A DNA stretch of 64,000 bases from Enoplosus armatus (Eukaryota; Chordata; Actinopteri; Centrarchiformes; Enoplosidae), in the NCBI RefSeq assembly GCF_043641665.1, contig NC_092190.1:5889048-5953047 (forward strand), read 5' to 3'. The position numbers were made by a program, and so were the translations under genes. Shown one piece after another: positions 1 to 12,736 of the stretch. Position 1 is the stretch's first letter; every line of letters starts with the position of its first letter. A model generated the notes under the pieces. It did not search any database and was not told the origin of the DNA. It saw only the letters and a program-made list of their open reading frames with translations.

Positions 1-137
1 TACTTTGCACATAAATCTGAAAAAGACCCCTGAACTGCCCTCTGAATTCATTTTGGCTATGGGTTGTATCAGAGTCTCCCATTGCTGCACTGCCGGTATG
101 CAATGTCACCTTGACAGTGATGCTGCTCTGGACCTAC

Positions 138-265
138 CTGCAGTGGAGGGGAGGTGTGTGACTCTGCTCAGACAAGTTAGTGTGAACCAGGTGGAGGACA
201 GAGAGGCTCCTGCCAGCATCAGCACCAGAATCAGCTTCAGCATCCCCCGAATAGAGTCTGCAAAC
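138..265 (-). CDS. slc49a4: slc49a4 coding exon 7
   Basis: It encodes [19 protein letters not shown] followed by [19 protein letters not shown], matching the human sequence. The acceptor is CCCCAG and the donor GTAGGT. A second AG nine bases into the exon would lose conserved F-A-D, so the upstream AG is preferred. The remaining exons are outside the window. Confidence 0.94.
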
Positions 266-3200
266 CTGGGGGTGGGTGGAAGGAAGGGGGGGAGAATATC
301 AATTTATAAAAAATAAAAAAAACACTGAGGCAAATACAACATATTCAAGATACTGATCCTGAAATATACCAGAACAAAGAGCAGACAAGATTACTGAAGT
401 GAGTAAAGCAATGCAATTTCTAAATGTCTGCTTCCTCTGACTTGTGTCATAATCTATTACTGCAGACATGCATTGTTTCAGAGAAAGGCTAGATCATTTC
501 CTTCTCCCACTTGTTTTGGAGTGCGTCAGTTGTACGTGTCATTACACGAGCAGACACTACTCCAAGAGTTGATTCAATTTGTCTCACCAGCTAAGCAGGC
601 GGACTTGAGATTCGCATTGTAGTATTTTGTGGAAGACAAGCCATCGGGCCATTTCCATACTCTCTCAAGCACTGTGGTTTCTCTTTGTAGCCCTTTCTAA
701 ACCCTCATAGTTCATTAACTCCTCTCCGCTCCTCTGGGTATGCATATGTATGCTTGTGAAAGATTAGATGAAGCTACAGAAGCCTGTAGCAAAGACAGAC
801 ACTAATTACTTTTGTTTTGTTGCCCACAGACAAGATGTGTGAGAAAAGAAGGCTAAACTTGACAATGAACTTACTTCAAGAATAAAAAAAGAAGTGTTGG
901 AAATGGCTGATTAGTTCAGCTAGGTTGTGAAGTTCCGTCAGTGTGCTGAGGGCCGGGGGATGAGGGAAATCATCCTTTGGACGGATAATGAGAACTTCTC
1001 TACTTCTCCACTTCCACCACACTCATTTTCAGATGACATCAATGTCTGCTGGGATTTCATGAGCTGTCATTCACAGCTCCAACACATTACTTCCATGTTC
1101 ACAGGGCATCCACTTGATGAATCCCTGAATTCCTACCTTTTACTCCAGATCTGTGTGAGAGAATCTGGAGCAGGCTGAGGGTAGCTTGGGATAACACGAT
1201 GGATTTTGTTGGTCTTCAGATCTAAAGCAGTCATGTTTCTGTTTACAAGACTGAGCTGGTTGCACTGGAAAGGGCAGCCTAGTCAGAGAGCCAAGGCCTT
1301 GCCGCTACACAGAGATGTTTCTCTGCCGCTACAGCCACACTCCTCAATCTGCATCACCCATCTGCCACTGACTGGCTCACATCCACAACCCTTCAACCAC
1401 CCCTGGTGACAGAGATGGACGAAATTCTTAGCCTGCACCCAGCCAAGCCCTTATCTCTTTGCGGAGAGGATCACAGGCTGCTCCCCTGTATCAATTCCAA
1501 TCTGATCCTCTAGGCAGAAACACCATAAATAGCTTATTTCCTTTACTAACTTTGATCATCCCTGAGTCCACTTGATAAAAGAGCTTGATCGCTGATTGGC
1601 AAGATAAGTCAGGTGCGACACAGTTTGAATTGAATACAACTGAGCAGAGTTTGGGTTTTGGAAACCACTGACTTACAGTTGACCAATAGCAATATGAACA
1701 TCCTATCATCATAAATCTTATGTATTTAAAGGGTAAGACCAGCGATATTCTGTGTTTTTCTTACTGTCAACAAATTCTATGAAGACCAAACCCAACAGTC
1801 AATGCTACTAACAAGTAACGCCTGTGTAGTAAAGCCTGATATACAGAATCTTACTCCTCTGTGCCACAGAACTCCATCGTTGTCCAAAAACTATTAAAAA
1901 CACATCAATGAGCTCCACTGACGCACTGCGTGAAATGCTATGCCATAATTACCATGAACATGGACACCGTACTTTATTTTGAGTCACATTCATCGTCCTG
2001 CAGCTGCAAAAAAATACTCATTAGAGAACCAAACTCGTATTAATCCATGGGTGAAAATATTTTATTTACTCCTGTTTTAGTAACATTTGTTAAAAACTAC
2101 AGTAACCAGCGGCTTAAAGAAATTACTGCACCTTTTGTAAAAATGCAACTATATGTCACTGTTTTTTTGTGTTTTTTGTCTTTAAATTTGGGTTTTCAGA
2201 GTTAATTATACAGTTGAAAACAAAAAAATAACTAAGACAGATAAAAGTCGGAGAGTATTAAAATACTTTGTCTGTGTTTTCAAAGGATTAACAATAAGAA
2301 AAATACAGAATAATATTGAACAAGAAAATACTTTGCTATAAAGGTTGTCTCCAGTACTGTAATTCAGACCTCTGTTTCTCTACTCAATGAGTAAGGAGGG
2401 TCATGCCATCTCATGAGGTAAAGTCAGAATTAAAAGCCCATCTTTTACACTGCTCTAACAGGATTTATTGGCCATAAAGATAGCATCATTTAAGTCCTGT
2501 AGAATCAGATTCCATAATCTGCTCTCTCAGTGCCGGCGGGGAATGATGAAATATCATCGGTGATATGATATTATCCTGCCTGTCTGGTTATTTACTGCGT
2601 GTCCCTCACTAAAAACGTAAATGGATGTAGATGGTATAATATGATGACCAGCATGCAATCACAGATTGTCCCTGTTTGCAGGCAAAACAAATTAGGCAGT
2701 GGCTGATACTCATTTGTGTTTGCTCTATCTCATCTCATTAACATGGAGTATTATCTGGCTCAGCCCTTTGTGACGTGAAGGAGAATAACCTGGTTCTGTT
2801 TTCTGCCACCTCACCCTCCCTCCCCCGTTTTTTCCTGGGGCTTGTAATGGGAAGATAACGAGGAACGCTTGTTAGTAATTCCTTCCACCCTCCTCAATCT
2901 GTGGAAAAAATCATACAGCGTGCCACTGTCATCCAGTCAGCTTCTGTCTGGGCCACACAATTAAACAGCTGCCAGATTGTTTGTCAAATATTTCCATGAT
3001 GGGTGCCACACCTTGGAGCACCCACCACTAATTGAACCTGGTGCATCAAGCTCCCTGTCATTCACCCATCCACCGGCAAGATACAGGCAATGAAATGTTT
3101 GCAAGCAGCCAGTGTTTTTTTGGCAATAGGCTAGTGCCAACTCCCAAGAAATTTAGCTTTGCAGTATACGCCACTTAAAATGTGAAACTGCAACACTTGC

Positions 3201-6200
3201 AACACAAAAAGCATTTAAAGGGGGCCATTTACTGCCCCCTGTGGCAAACTGCGCTCAGCATTGGCACAGTATTGTGCTAGCTGGAGGGAGAGGGACGTTG
3301 ACATCTTAAGGGCTGCTAGTGGGTGAGCAAAGGGACAAAGATTGTTCTCTGCTCAGTTCATTACCACAGGCCTTCCAGGGAATGCATCTAATGATGCCAT
3401 ATAGCAGGAAGTTGATGAAGAAGGAAAAAGGAGAGAAAGGCAGCATTTCGTTTTAAGGGAGTAGAGGGAGAAGCAATTAAATATACTGTTCAATTTCTTC
3501 TTTTTCTGCTGTTTTAAAACATTTCTCTTTCAAAGGACCCCAGTCGGATTACATGCAGGGGCTCAATTCCCAACAGGCATCAGCAATCAAAGAGAAAAAG
3601 TGAGAAAAAAGCGCCATCAGCCCGGTGACTGATGATAATTAATAGGAACGTCTGCTCCTTGTTGTGAATGACCCGGGAGCAACAGCCACAAATCACAACA
3701 GGTTAATACTTCAATCAGGTTCTAGCTTATTACAGATAGAAGTACAATATAAAGGTGTATGGTGAAATGATAACAACAAATCTGACTTTACAATTCTGAG
3801 ATAACAATGATGAAGTAATGAAATGTGTAAAGTTGTACTTTTGGATCACAAAGTGTGTCAGCCTTCACTTAGACGACATCCAACCTGAGCCAGCTGTATC
3901 TAAATTTTCCGTTTGGCCACTCAACCACACAAAACAAAAGCTGGCCTCACATTTTCGTGTGGGTGAGCTGAATAAGCTATTAGAAACTATAATGCATGTT
4001 TGCTCAAGCAGAGTCTGGGGCTGTGTGGCAGTTATTTATTTTGTCAGATGACTTTGCAATTACTAAATAGTGATATGATTGATATCAGATTATGATTGCT
4101 GGTAGCAAGTAGCATATATGAGCTGCAATCAAATCACTATTTGTTACTTGTTTTGTAAACATAATTTTCAACCAACTACAGAAAATGACCCCAAGTTTAC
4201 TTATTTAGCACTTTCTAAAACCAACATGACACAGTGCTTCAGATGAAACAGACAATAAAACCCAAAATACAAATGATCAATTCAACTCTTACATGTGTGA
4301 TTTTTCATGCACAAACGCTTCCAGCCACATTTAGCACATTCTCACAGTTGCACATAGAGCATATGACTTGCAGCTAAACCTTAAAGCTGAATTTCATTTA
4401 ACTATCAACTGTTGCACCAAAGAGAGACTAATCAATCCCTCCACTGACTCAGAGTTTATGTAATCAACACCAATAATTCAACAGCTCTGTTTACATACAC
4501 TTTCATCTCGTGCTGCAAACAGCTTCATTGATTAACAGTGGGAGTTATGGGCTCATTTCCCTGATTACAACTTTAAGAAAACAGTGGGCCTGCCTGGAAG
4601 TGCTGATTGGGCCTCAGCCTGCAATAAACATATATCCGTCAGAGCAGGAATGAATCCCTTGCTTTTGCAGACTCCACACTTTGTCTTTGTGGTGGGGCTC
4701 CTTATCCATCAATGGAGGTGAAGTGGCTGTTGCATTAGCATCCATTTCCCTCCCTCTATCACAGTGTCGCTGGATTCAGATCATATATTAAACGATATAC
4801 GAGTACAGTAGATGAGATTAGGGGGGCAAGAGAGAGACTCCCTCCTTTACGTCAATATAACCATCAACCGTTCTCCATATGAGATTTATTAGTTATTAAT
4901 AATGTTATGAACAGTATAGCTTTCCTAGTGTCAGGGGAATAAACTTACATGCAATATGTATGCATACAGAGTGACCAGAAGTTTTCCACTGTGAGGAAAC
5001 TTCAGCGGTTCTAGTTTCTAATCCTGTCCGTCAGGAAGCAGAGGCACAGCCACAGCTATCAAACAGAACATGAATTGATTATATCCATGCTTTATCAAAT
5101 AAAAGGCACTTCGTTCACAGCTGTCTTTTGTGATATGTAACACCAGAAGTATATTTATTACTGCAACAGATGGTTTTGACTGTCTTGTCAGTTCATCTAC
5201 TTTACCTCCATCTTCATCTTGGCCAGTGGTTCCCAACTTTTTTGGCTTGTGGCTCCTTTAAATGAAGCAATGTCTACTGACTTGTCTATGAGTTGTGAGC
5301 AGTTCAGTTTCATTTTTACAGATGTGAAGATTCTATTCAGTATTTTACAAGAAAAAAAAGTCAAAACAAAGTCTCTCTGTGTTTGCCATTAATCATCTCC
5401 TGATGCCTCAGATTTATCTTGCAATGCTTTAGCAGGTCCTGATCCCCAGATTGGGACGCACTGATCTATCGCACTTTCTTACATATTTGCTAGAGCAAAT
5501 ACCTCTTTATAGTTCCTTTAACAAATATTTTTCCTTACCTCTAAAGTAAATGTTTAATATAACAATGCTTGAAGTGAAGTGATCTAGGTATTTTTTTTCC
5601 ACTGATTTCCCAAGTAGTTACAGTTTTAGCCACACAACCTGTCTGGTATTCTGTCCGTCTTAGAGACATGCCAGATTCAGCCACAAAGGTTTGCAAATGT
5701 AAATGACGCGTTACAGTAAATGCTTATTTTCTAATTTGTTGCCTCACCAGGTCCATCGAGTTTTCACTGAGCTAGCCTGATAATCAGACTGAAATGTGTT
5801 TGTTTTCACTTTAACATTTAAAAAAACAGAGATGTGGGGGTCAATTCAGAGGTCCAGAACCAGGCAAGCACATCATTTATGCTCCCTCTTGATGTTACTT
5901 CAAACTATCGTCAATAGTCACACAATGACTCACATAAAAACATGGATGAGAAGGCTGTATAGGTTACCCAGGTTGATTGAGTTTATTTGTTGGAGACGTT
6001 AATTAGCAAGCCCATTACAGAGCAGATCTGTATCACACCAGTGGTCTAGATATGCTCAGGTCTTAGTAGTCTGGACTTGGACAATCTTACCTTACTACTT
6101 CCTAAAACCATATTCAATGATCACATGTGACAGTCACACAATAAAAAAAACATCTAGGGATACAGTAGCTTACCTGGCCATTGCTACTCCGAACACGCAT

Positions 6201-6604
6201 CCACCAACAGTCGACCAGAAACCAATCCAACCTGCGTCCACCTGTGTGTTAGAAAAGAACAAGGGATGGTGGGGTAGAAGGGAAGAAGGTAAGACCCAAG
6301 AGAAAAGGAGAAGAGAAGGTTAATCAGTGTTCAACATGCAGTCAATGACTGTGGGGACAGAGCTAGACAGAGATCAGGCAATAAGTGTCTGAAGTCAACC
6401 GAGGCCTGTCAATCACTGTGTCTGGTAAATTGCCAGGCAGCATTGCTGTAAGAACAGCTGTGTGTGTGGGTGTATAAGATTTGTTGTCCTTTGTTATTTA
6501 CACGGATGAAGGCCAATGCATAAACTTGGCCTTAAAGTCAGGATAAAGGACAGTATGGACAAGGGACTGCAGCAGAATCAATATGTGGTAAAGTGTAGCA
6601 CATG

Positions 6605-6681
<77 letters not shown>

Positions 6682-9600
6682 CCATCAGTGTGTGGCACCC
6701 AGGCGAGAACGTCTCCAAGTGCCAATGAAGGTGTTTGGTTCCCATCAATCTCCCCGAGGCAATAACTCACATTCAACCAAATCCAACCAGATGGAAGATC
6801 AGACAGCAAGGGGGCAGAATCTAAAGTAGGATCTGATGCTTTTTGCTTAATCATAGTCTGCAGCGACCTGTCAGGAAAGTCTATAATGAAGAAAAGTGGT
6901 CTATCAAAGCTATTAAATGTAAAATGTATTCTGGCTTAGTAAGTGATGAATGTCAAAATGTCATTATATTTGATCTAAATTGCACTCCGAGTTTTCTGTG
7001 TAGGCCAGCCTGTAAGACGCCAAAAGATCATTGGAAAGGCACCCATCTTGTTTGCATGGCCCGAGGCAGCTTGGTAAGGTGAACCCCCCCCCCCAGTAAA
7101 TGACGAGGATCAAAATATTTGATGCAGAAACATTTTAAAAACACCCACAACCCCATGACACATATAACCACGGCTTATTATTTATGTCGAGTGTGCAGCA
7201 CCAGTGCAAGGATTTCTAAGGCGTATAATGTCACATCAGTTTGCGCACCAACTTAGGAAGTTAAACACAAATTGCCAAGCCATTTCAATTCTGAGATGCA
7301 GATTACTATTTTTCATGAGTGGGTGGAGAGTTAATTAACTTCAGTATTCTTAGCGCCTTGGAACCCTAAAAAGGCCAGATTTGAAGCTTAATCATGTCTG
7401 CTATAACGCGATTGTGTCACTAAGCTGGAGATGACTGGTGTTAGGGTAGGGAAAGCCAGGAATCAAGGCTCTTGACACCTTAACGTGTTTATTTTCCCTA
7501 ATTCTCTCTCAATTTTTTTTGTTATGAGTCATTTTAAGCCAATAATCAAAGACATTATCTTTCGTTTGGATCAGTCTATGAATTCGAAATGGCTACTCTC
7601 CATTAAGGGAACAATGACATGTGACTGATGAGCACAGTAAGGCACCTGTTTCCTGAGTCATACTCATTACGGTGATTCTAAGCTCAGCGCTCAATCCTTC
7701 TGTCTGCAGGTCTAGCACATTTCGCCCAGCAGAGCTCACACAGAAGACATTCAAGCCCCAGGAGTGCAGTGCTTATATATGAGATCCTTTACTATCCTGA
7801 TTCCAAATCAGATCCAAACCAAGAGTTATACACCTTAGCCTTTGTCTGACCATTTATCCTTTCACCATCCTTTTGTGTTTGAATGGCTCTTGTCCTGGTC
7901 TCACCCCAACTCCTACTTCCTACTTAATACAACCACAGTGGAGAGTATGCTGTAAAAATATTGTAACTGCAGGAAGGATAGAATATCTGCATTTGAGATT
8001 AATGCACAATATGTTTCAAATTGAAACAAGACTGGCAACGCAACCAAGTGGCAACCACTGTGTCAATGTGGAAAGGCCTTGAGAGGCAGTACTTCCAATG
8101 GCTACTACATGAACTCTTTCATGGGGCAGCAACTCCTCCAAAGGGGGGAAATCCACCTGGCAAAGCACCATAGCCTTGGACTTGTAGGTGCAGTTTCTCA
8201 TTCGAACGACTTCACACTCACCGCTTAATGTGCGCTAGACGCCAACAGGACTAAATCATCTGCAAAAAACAGAGATGCAAACCTGAAGTCATTACCCATA
8301 CATCCCCTACTCTTCTTCTTTATCTACAGAGTATTTACATGAAAATCAAAAACAGAATCCAATACCGACTACAAACTTGACTTCCTGTAAAGAATATACA
8401 CACAGCTCTCACTCCAGTTACATAAGGGTTACATGACTTGTAGCAATGGTGCGAGCAGCCCTTATTAACATAGTACCCCTATAAGACACTCAAGAGGGAC
8501 ATGGTCACAGGTCTTCCTCACATCCACAAAGCAGTTAGATGGAAAAGCTCTTAACACCCCTCTTGTAATTTAGCTATGAAAATATGGTGTACTGTTCCAC
8601 AGCCAGGATAAAATCCATATTGGTCCTGCTGAATCTTCGGCTTGGCCATCGACAACCAGCCAGCAGCCTGGCATAAGCTTTCCCAGGGAGTCTGAGCAGT
8701 GTCATACCTGGACAACTACAGCAGACTCTCCGGCCAATAAAAAAAAGAAAGGAAAAAAAAGAAAGAAAAGAAACTATGACTCCCATCTGCCAATCCATAG
8801 GCACTGACCCTGACCTCCGCATTCAGGAGGGGACCCTCATTCAGGCAAGGTCACTCCTTTGGAATACCAAGTAAACAAGTGTTCCCCAGAGGTACTTCAA
8901 TCTGTATCATATTACCACCTTACCTTTCTTGATCTAGTGTCCCTCCCTGGTGTATGTCTTGCACTCAAAATCAAGTTGTTCTCCAAAACAAGCTAGGGCT
9001 GAAAATCTAGTCTGGGCCATCCAGCTTTAGGCTTTAACACCCAGCAATGGTAGCCCACTCACTCTTTCCACCACAGCTTCACCCAGGATACACATAAATA
9101 TGCATTTTCCAGGCATTTTCATGTCAGAGGCAAAAGTTAAACTCAACTTCAGGCTCCAAGTTTCAGAGTCACACTCAAGTTAATGCAGTTTCAGCATCAC
9201 CCAAAACCCTGCTAAGTTTCCTAGCCTAGCTCCAGTCATATCACCATATCACCTCCTGCTATACCGTTTGCCAGCCAGCTGATTCGTGTCTCTGCCCCTT
9301 TGCCTTTCATTTACTGAATCAATCCTTGCAAGTTGTTAAAACACCCCCCATTTCTGGGTCATATTAGGAAACCACTTAAATCTCAGCATGACAGCTTAAA
9401 GAGTTTTTGTCATCTGTTAGGCATGTTTCTTTTCATCATGATGTCAATCAGGACGTTTTAGTACTACAAATAGTACTGAAAATAAAACCCGCAACTAAGA
9501 CAGACAGTGGAAATAAAATAAATGAAGACGGCTGGATGTTCGCACGTAGGTGGGAGGCATTACATCAGATCCCGATATCGTCTGTGAGCACAAAGCAAGC

Positions 9601-12600
9601 ACGACAGGATGTAAGCTGTGCACTTTGGCGAAAAATGATATACTTGCATCCTGGCCACTGGGAGCAGGATATGGTCTGCATGGATACTGCTAACTAGAGG
9701 TACACTTTGTATCATAACAGACACGTAGCATTGGCAGCACTACAATGTAGCAATTATCAGCAAAGGAAAGGAGTACCGAGGTATACACATCTGTTGTGTG
9801 GGAAACCTGCATGTAATCACCCATTTGTACCAAAATTAACAAATTATTGGAAAGCATGAGCAAATTAATAGAAAGTATGAAATTGCTCTCTTGCTATCAA
9901 TGCATTGAGCCTTGGCCTGAGGCTCTTACTGCATACTTTAAATTACCAGAGAAACAGTCAAACTCAGTAACATCCTTCAGGGATGAGAGAAAGATGATAA
10001 AAGAGCAAGGGAACAGTTTTTGTTCAAATGAAAATGCATGGATGTTGGAGTTTAGGGATAAAAAGAGGAAAAGGGTCTACGTACATCACACCTTGTGTTT
10101 TATTTATGAAATTCTCATTTCACTCCCTGAACAGCATCTTTCTGCACTGTTTTGGGATCTGGCAGAATCAACAAAGCTTATGGCACTTAAACAAAGGGAA
10201 GAAGCAGTCATTTGCTTTTCTTCAGTTGAACTTGACTTTAAGAACAAACATCTCCACACCAGAAGAACAAAGAAAATGTTCAGAAATCTTCTGCTGCATT
10301 AGTACTCACCTCACCATGTTTAGATGCACCACTATCCTGTTTCATTTAATTTTTAAGCTTTGCACCCAGGGGTTTCCTGTAACATAACTCACCTCATTGC
10401 AACACACTTTTTATTTTCTTAACTAGCATGGATAAAAGAAATGTGAAAGAGTGAAAGAAATCTTTTGAGAACAAATGAAATCTAAGAACAATTTGGTATG
10501 CCCTCTGCTACCTCTTCACTGAGGTATAAAGATAGAGGTGTGACGAGAAGCGTCTCATCCTCCGCTCTCCTCTGTGTGATCACTCTCCAGCAGCATCTGT
10601 CTGATGATAACCTTGAAAAGATTCTCCCTTTGTCTTTCGACATACTGCTGTGTAGAGACCTGGAAGATGCAAACTATAAAGAGCTTTTTCTCTAACTGAC
10701 ACAACACTCCCAGCCCCACTCAACTTGTCTTCCTCTTTGGTCTGTCTCAGACTGAAGATGGCGAGCAGGCATGCAAATGGAGAATCGCAATTGATTGGGC
10801 TCTTCACAAAAGATGGACAGAAGCTCTGAATAGGTTCAATGAGCAGAAAACAGAAAAAGAGAGAAAATCATAGCGCAAAGATGAACAGATCTTTTATTTT
10901 TAGGTTCCTTGAAATATTACTGAATCTATTTTTCGAGAGCAGGGACAGTGAACTTTAAAGTACATTCATAAGAGAGTAATAAGAGAGCAATTTAATAAAC
11001 CTGCAGAAAGGTTCAGCTGTCTGGAGGCCTTCTATACTGAAATACACTTCTAATGCTAGTACAGGAGCCTGGGGCTAAATTATCCCTTAACATGTCCAGT
11101 ATTTCAGATCTGCTTTAAAATGCTATACGTGTTTTCTGTGCATTGACAGCATCATCTGGACAATGACAGGCCTCTCTCTCTCTGGAGGCATTACGAGTTT
11201 CTGAAAGGTATTTCAAGATGCAACCATGACACTGAAGATATACCTTACCAGTTATTCATCACACATGTGAAAAGCTTTGCAAATTGCTGAGGTTTTCAAA
11301 ATGGGAAAATCAAACCTGGAAAATGGACCGGGGAGCTACTCGTGCTGCTTCGCTTTTATACAGAAATACAAGATGAGCTTCTATTCCTACTTGGCTGCAA
11401 CGTATCCAACTAAAGATGAAAACTACAGTGTTGGCCAGAAGAAGTGCAGACCTTGTTTGCACATTTTCACAAAAGCAGTCAAAATAGCACTACTGACAAA
11501 GGATTGTACCTTTTGAAGGCACAGTGTTTGGAATGGTCCTCTACAGAAGCATTTTGTGCACAGAAGAAATGTCTTCCCGTAGTCACTTTATTCAGTGTTG
11601 TTAGTGACCTTGGTTTGCTGATGTGCTTCCTTGTTCAAATCTAATACATTAACAAGAGTAAAACTGATATGTTTTTCTGTTGTGTGTGTTTGCTGCCTAC
11701 CTGGCTGACTTTGGCTGGTGTAAGGACCATGTCGAGGACTCCCGCCCAGCCAGCTATCACTCCTGTGGGGACTGCATAGGCCAGAGCTATCATCAGGAAC
11801 CGCAGGTTACTAAAAAGACACAAAAGCACATCAGAGATTCAAGACTGTTTTCACAAAAATAAGTCTTTGTGTACTGATTCTTCCCAAAATATGAATATGG
11901 ATGAATTCTTTGACCAGGTGTGTCTATGCAAGACTAGATGCATAACGTGTCCTGGTGTCCTAAATAATACGCTGGACATAAAGTTCTGTGTAAAGACAGT
12001 GGGTTGTTATTTTACCCTCTGGTTTATTTACACTTACGTGTGTTACTTAAAAACAGACTGTTAAGATCATTTCTTAGGCAGGCCCTACCTGTGGTTAAAA
12101 AGATCTTTACTTCTCAAATTACCCAATCAATTTTCATGGGGACCAATATAGAGTTCACAGCACATCAATCATTTCTGGACACCGTTTCTTAAATTCAGCA
12201 GTTTGCTCAAAAACTAAATAGACAGATCTCCTTATGAATTTAACATCTGCTACATCCTGTTTTTCCTCGTTCAGATCACTCCAGTATTACTACAGTATTT
12301 TTTAAGTCTGTCATTATAACAAAAAGGCATATATTCTGATATCTACAGATGAGTGTCTAAGACTGCTGGTCTCTGCACACGTCCAGCAGTTGATTCTAAT
12401 CCATAAGATTGATAAAGGGTTTCATAGTCACGATCCAACAAAAAAAAGTCACTAATTAGATGAATGCATGAGTCCTCCTCCAAGCACCGGCCTGAAATGA
12501 AACAGTGAAAGCAGCATAATGGAATGTCTCTGTCCCCTTCTGTTCACTGATGTTTGGAGGTCTGCCATCAGCTCCAGGTCTTTTTACTTGCCCACAGTAT

Positions 12601-12637
12601 GTGTCACTTTATACACACACACACAGACACAGACACA

Positions 12638-12736
<99 letters not shown>

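Larger units (their letters stand above)
6242..11700 (-). other. slc49a4 intron between exons 6 and 5
   Basis: It holds the CA microsatellite at 6607-6678 and a decayed reverse transcriptase near 8080-8740. The rest is AT-rich. A 151-codon frame at 9847-10302 resembles nothing I know. Confidence 0.7.

Noticed and set aside
9847..10302. 151-codon open frame on the plus strand in a slc49a4 intron
   Set aside because: It matches no family I know, shows no domain or signal, overlaps another random frame at 10028-10387 and is AT-rich like its surroundings. It is most likely chance.
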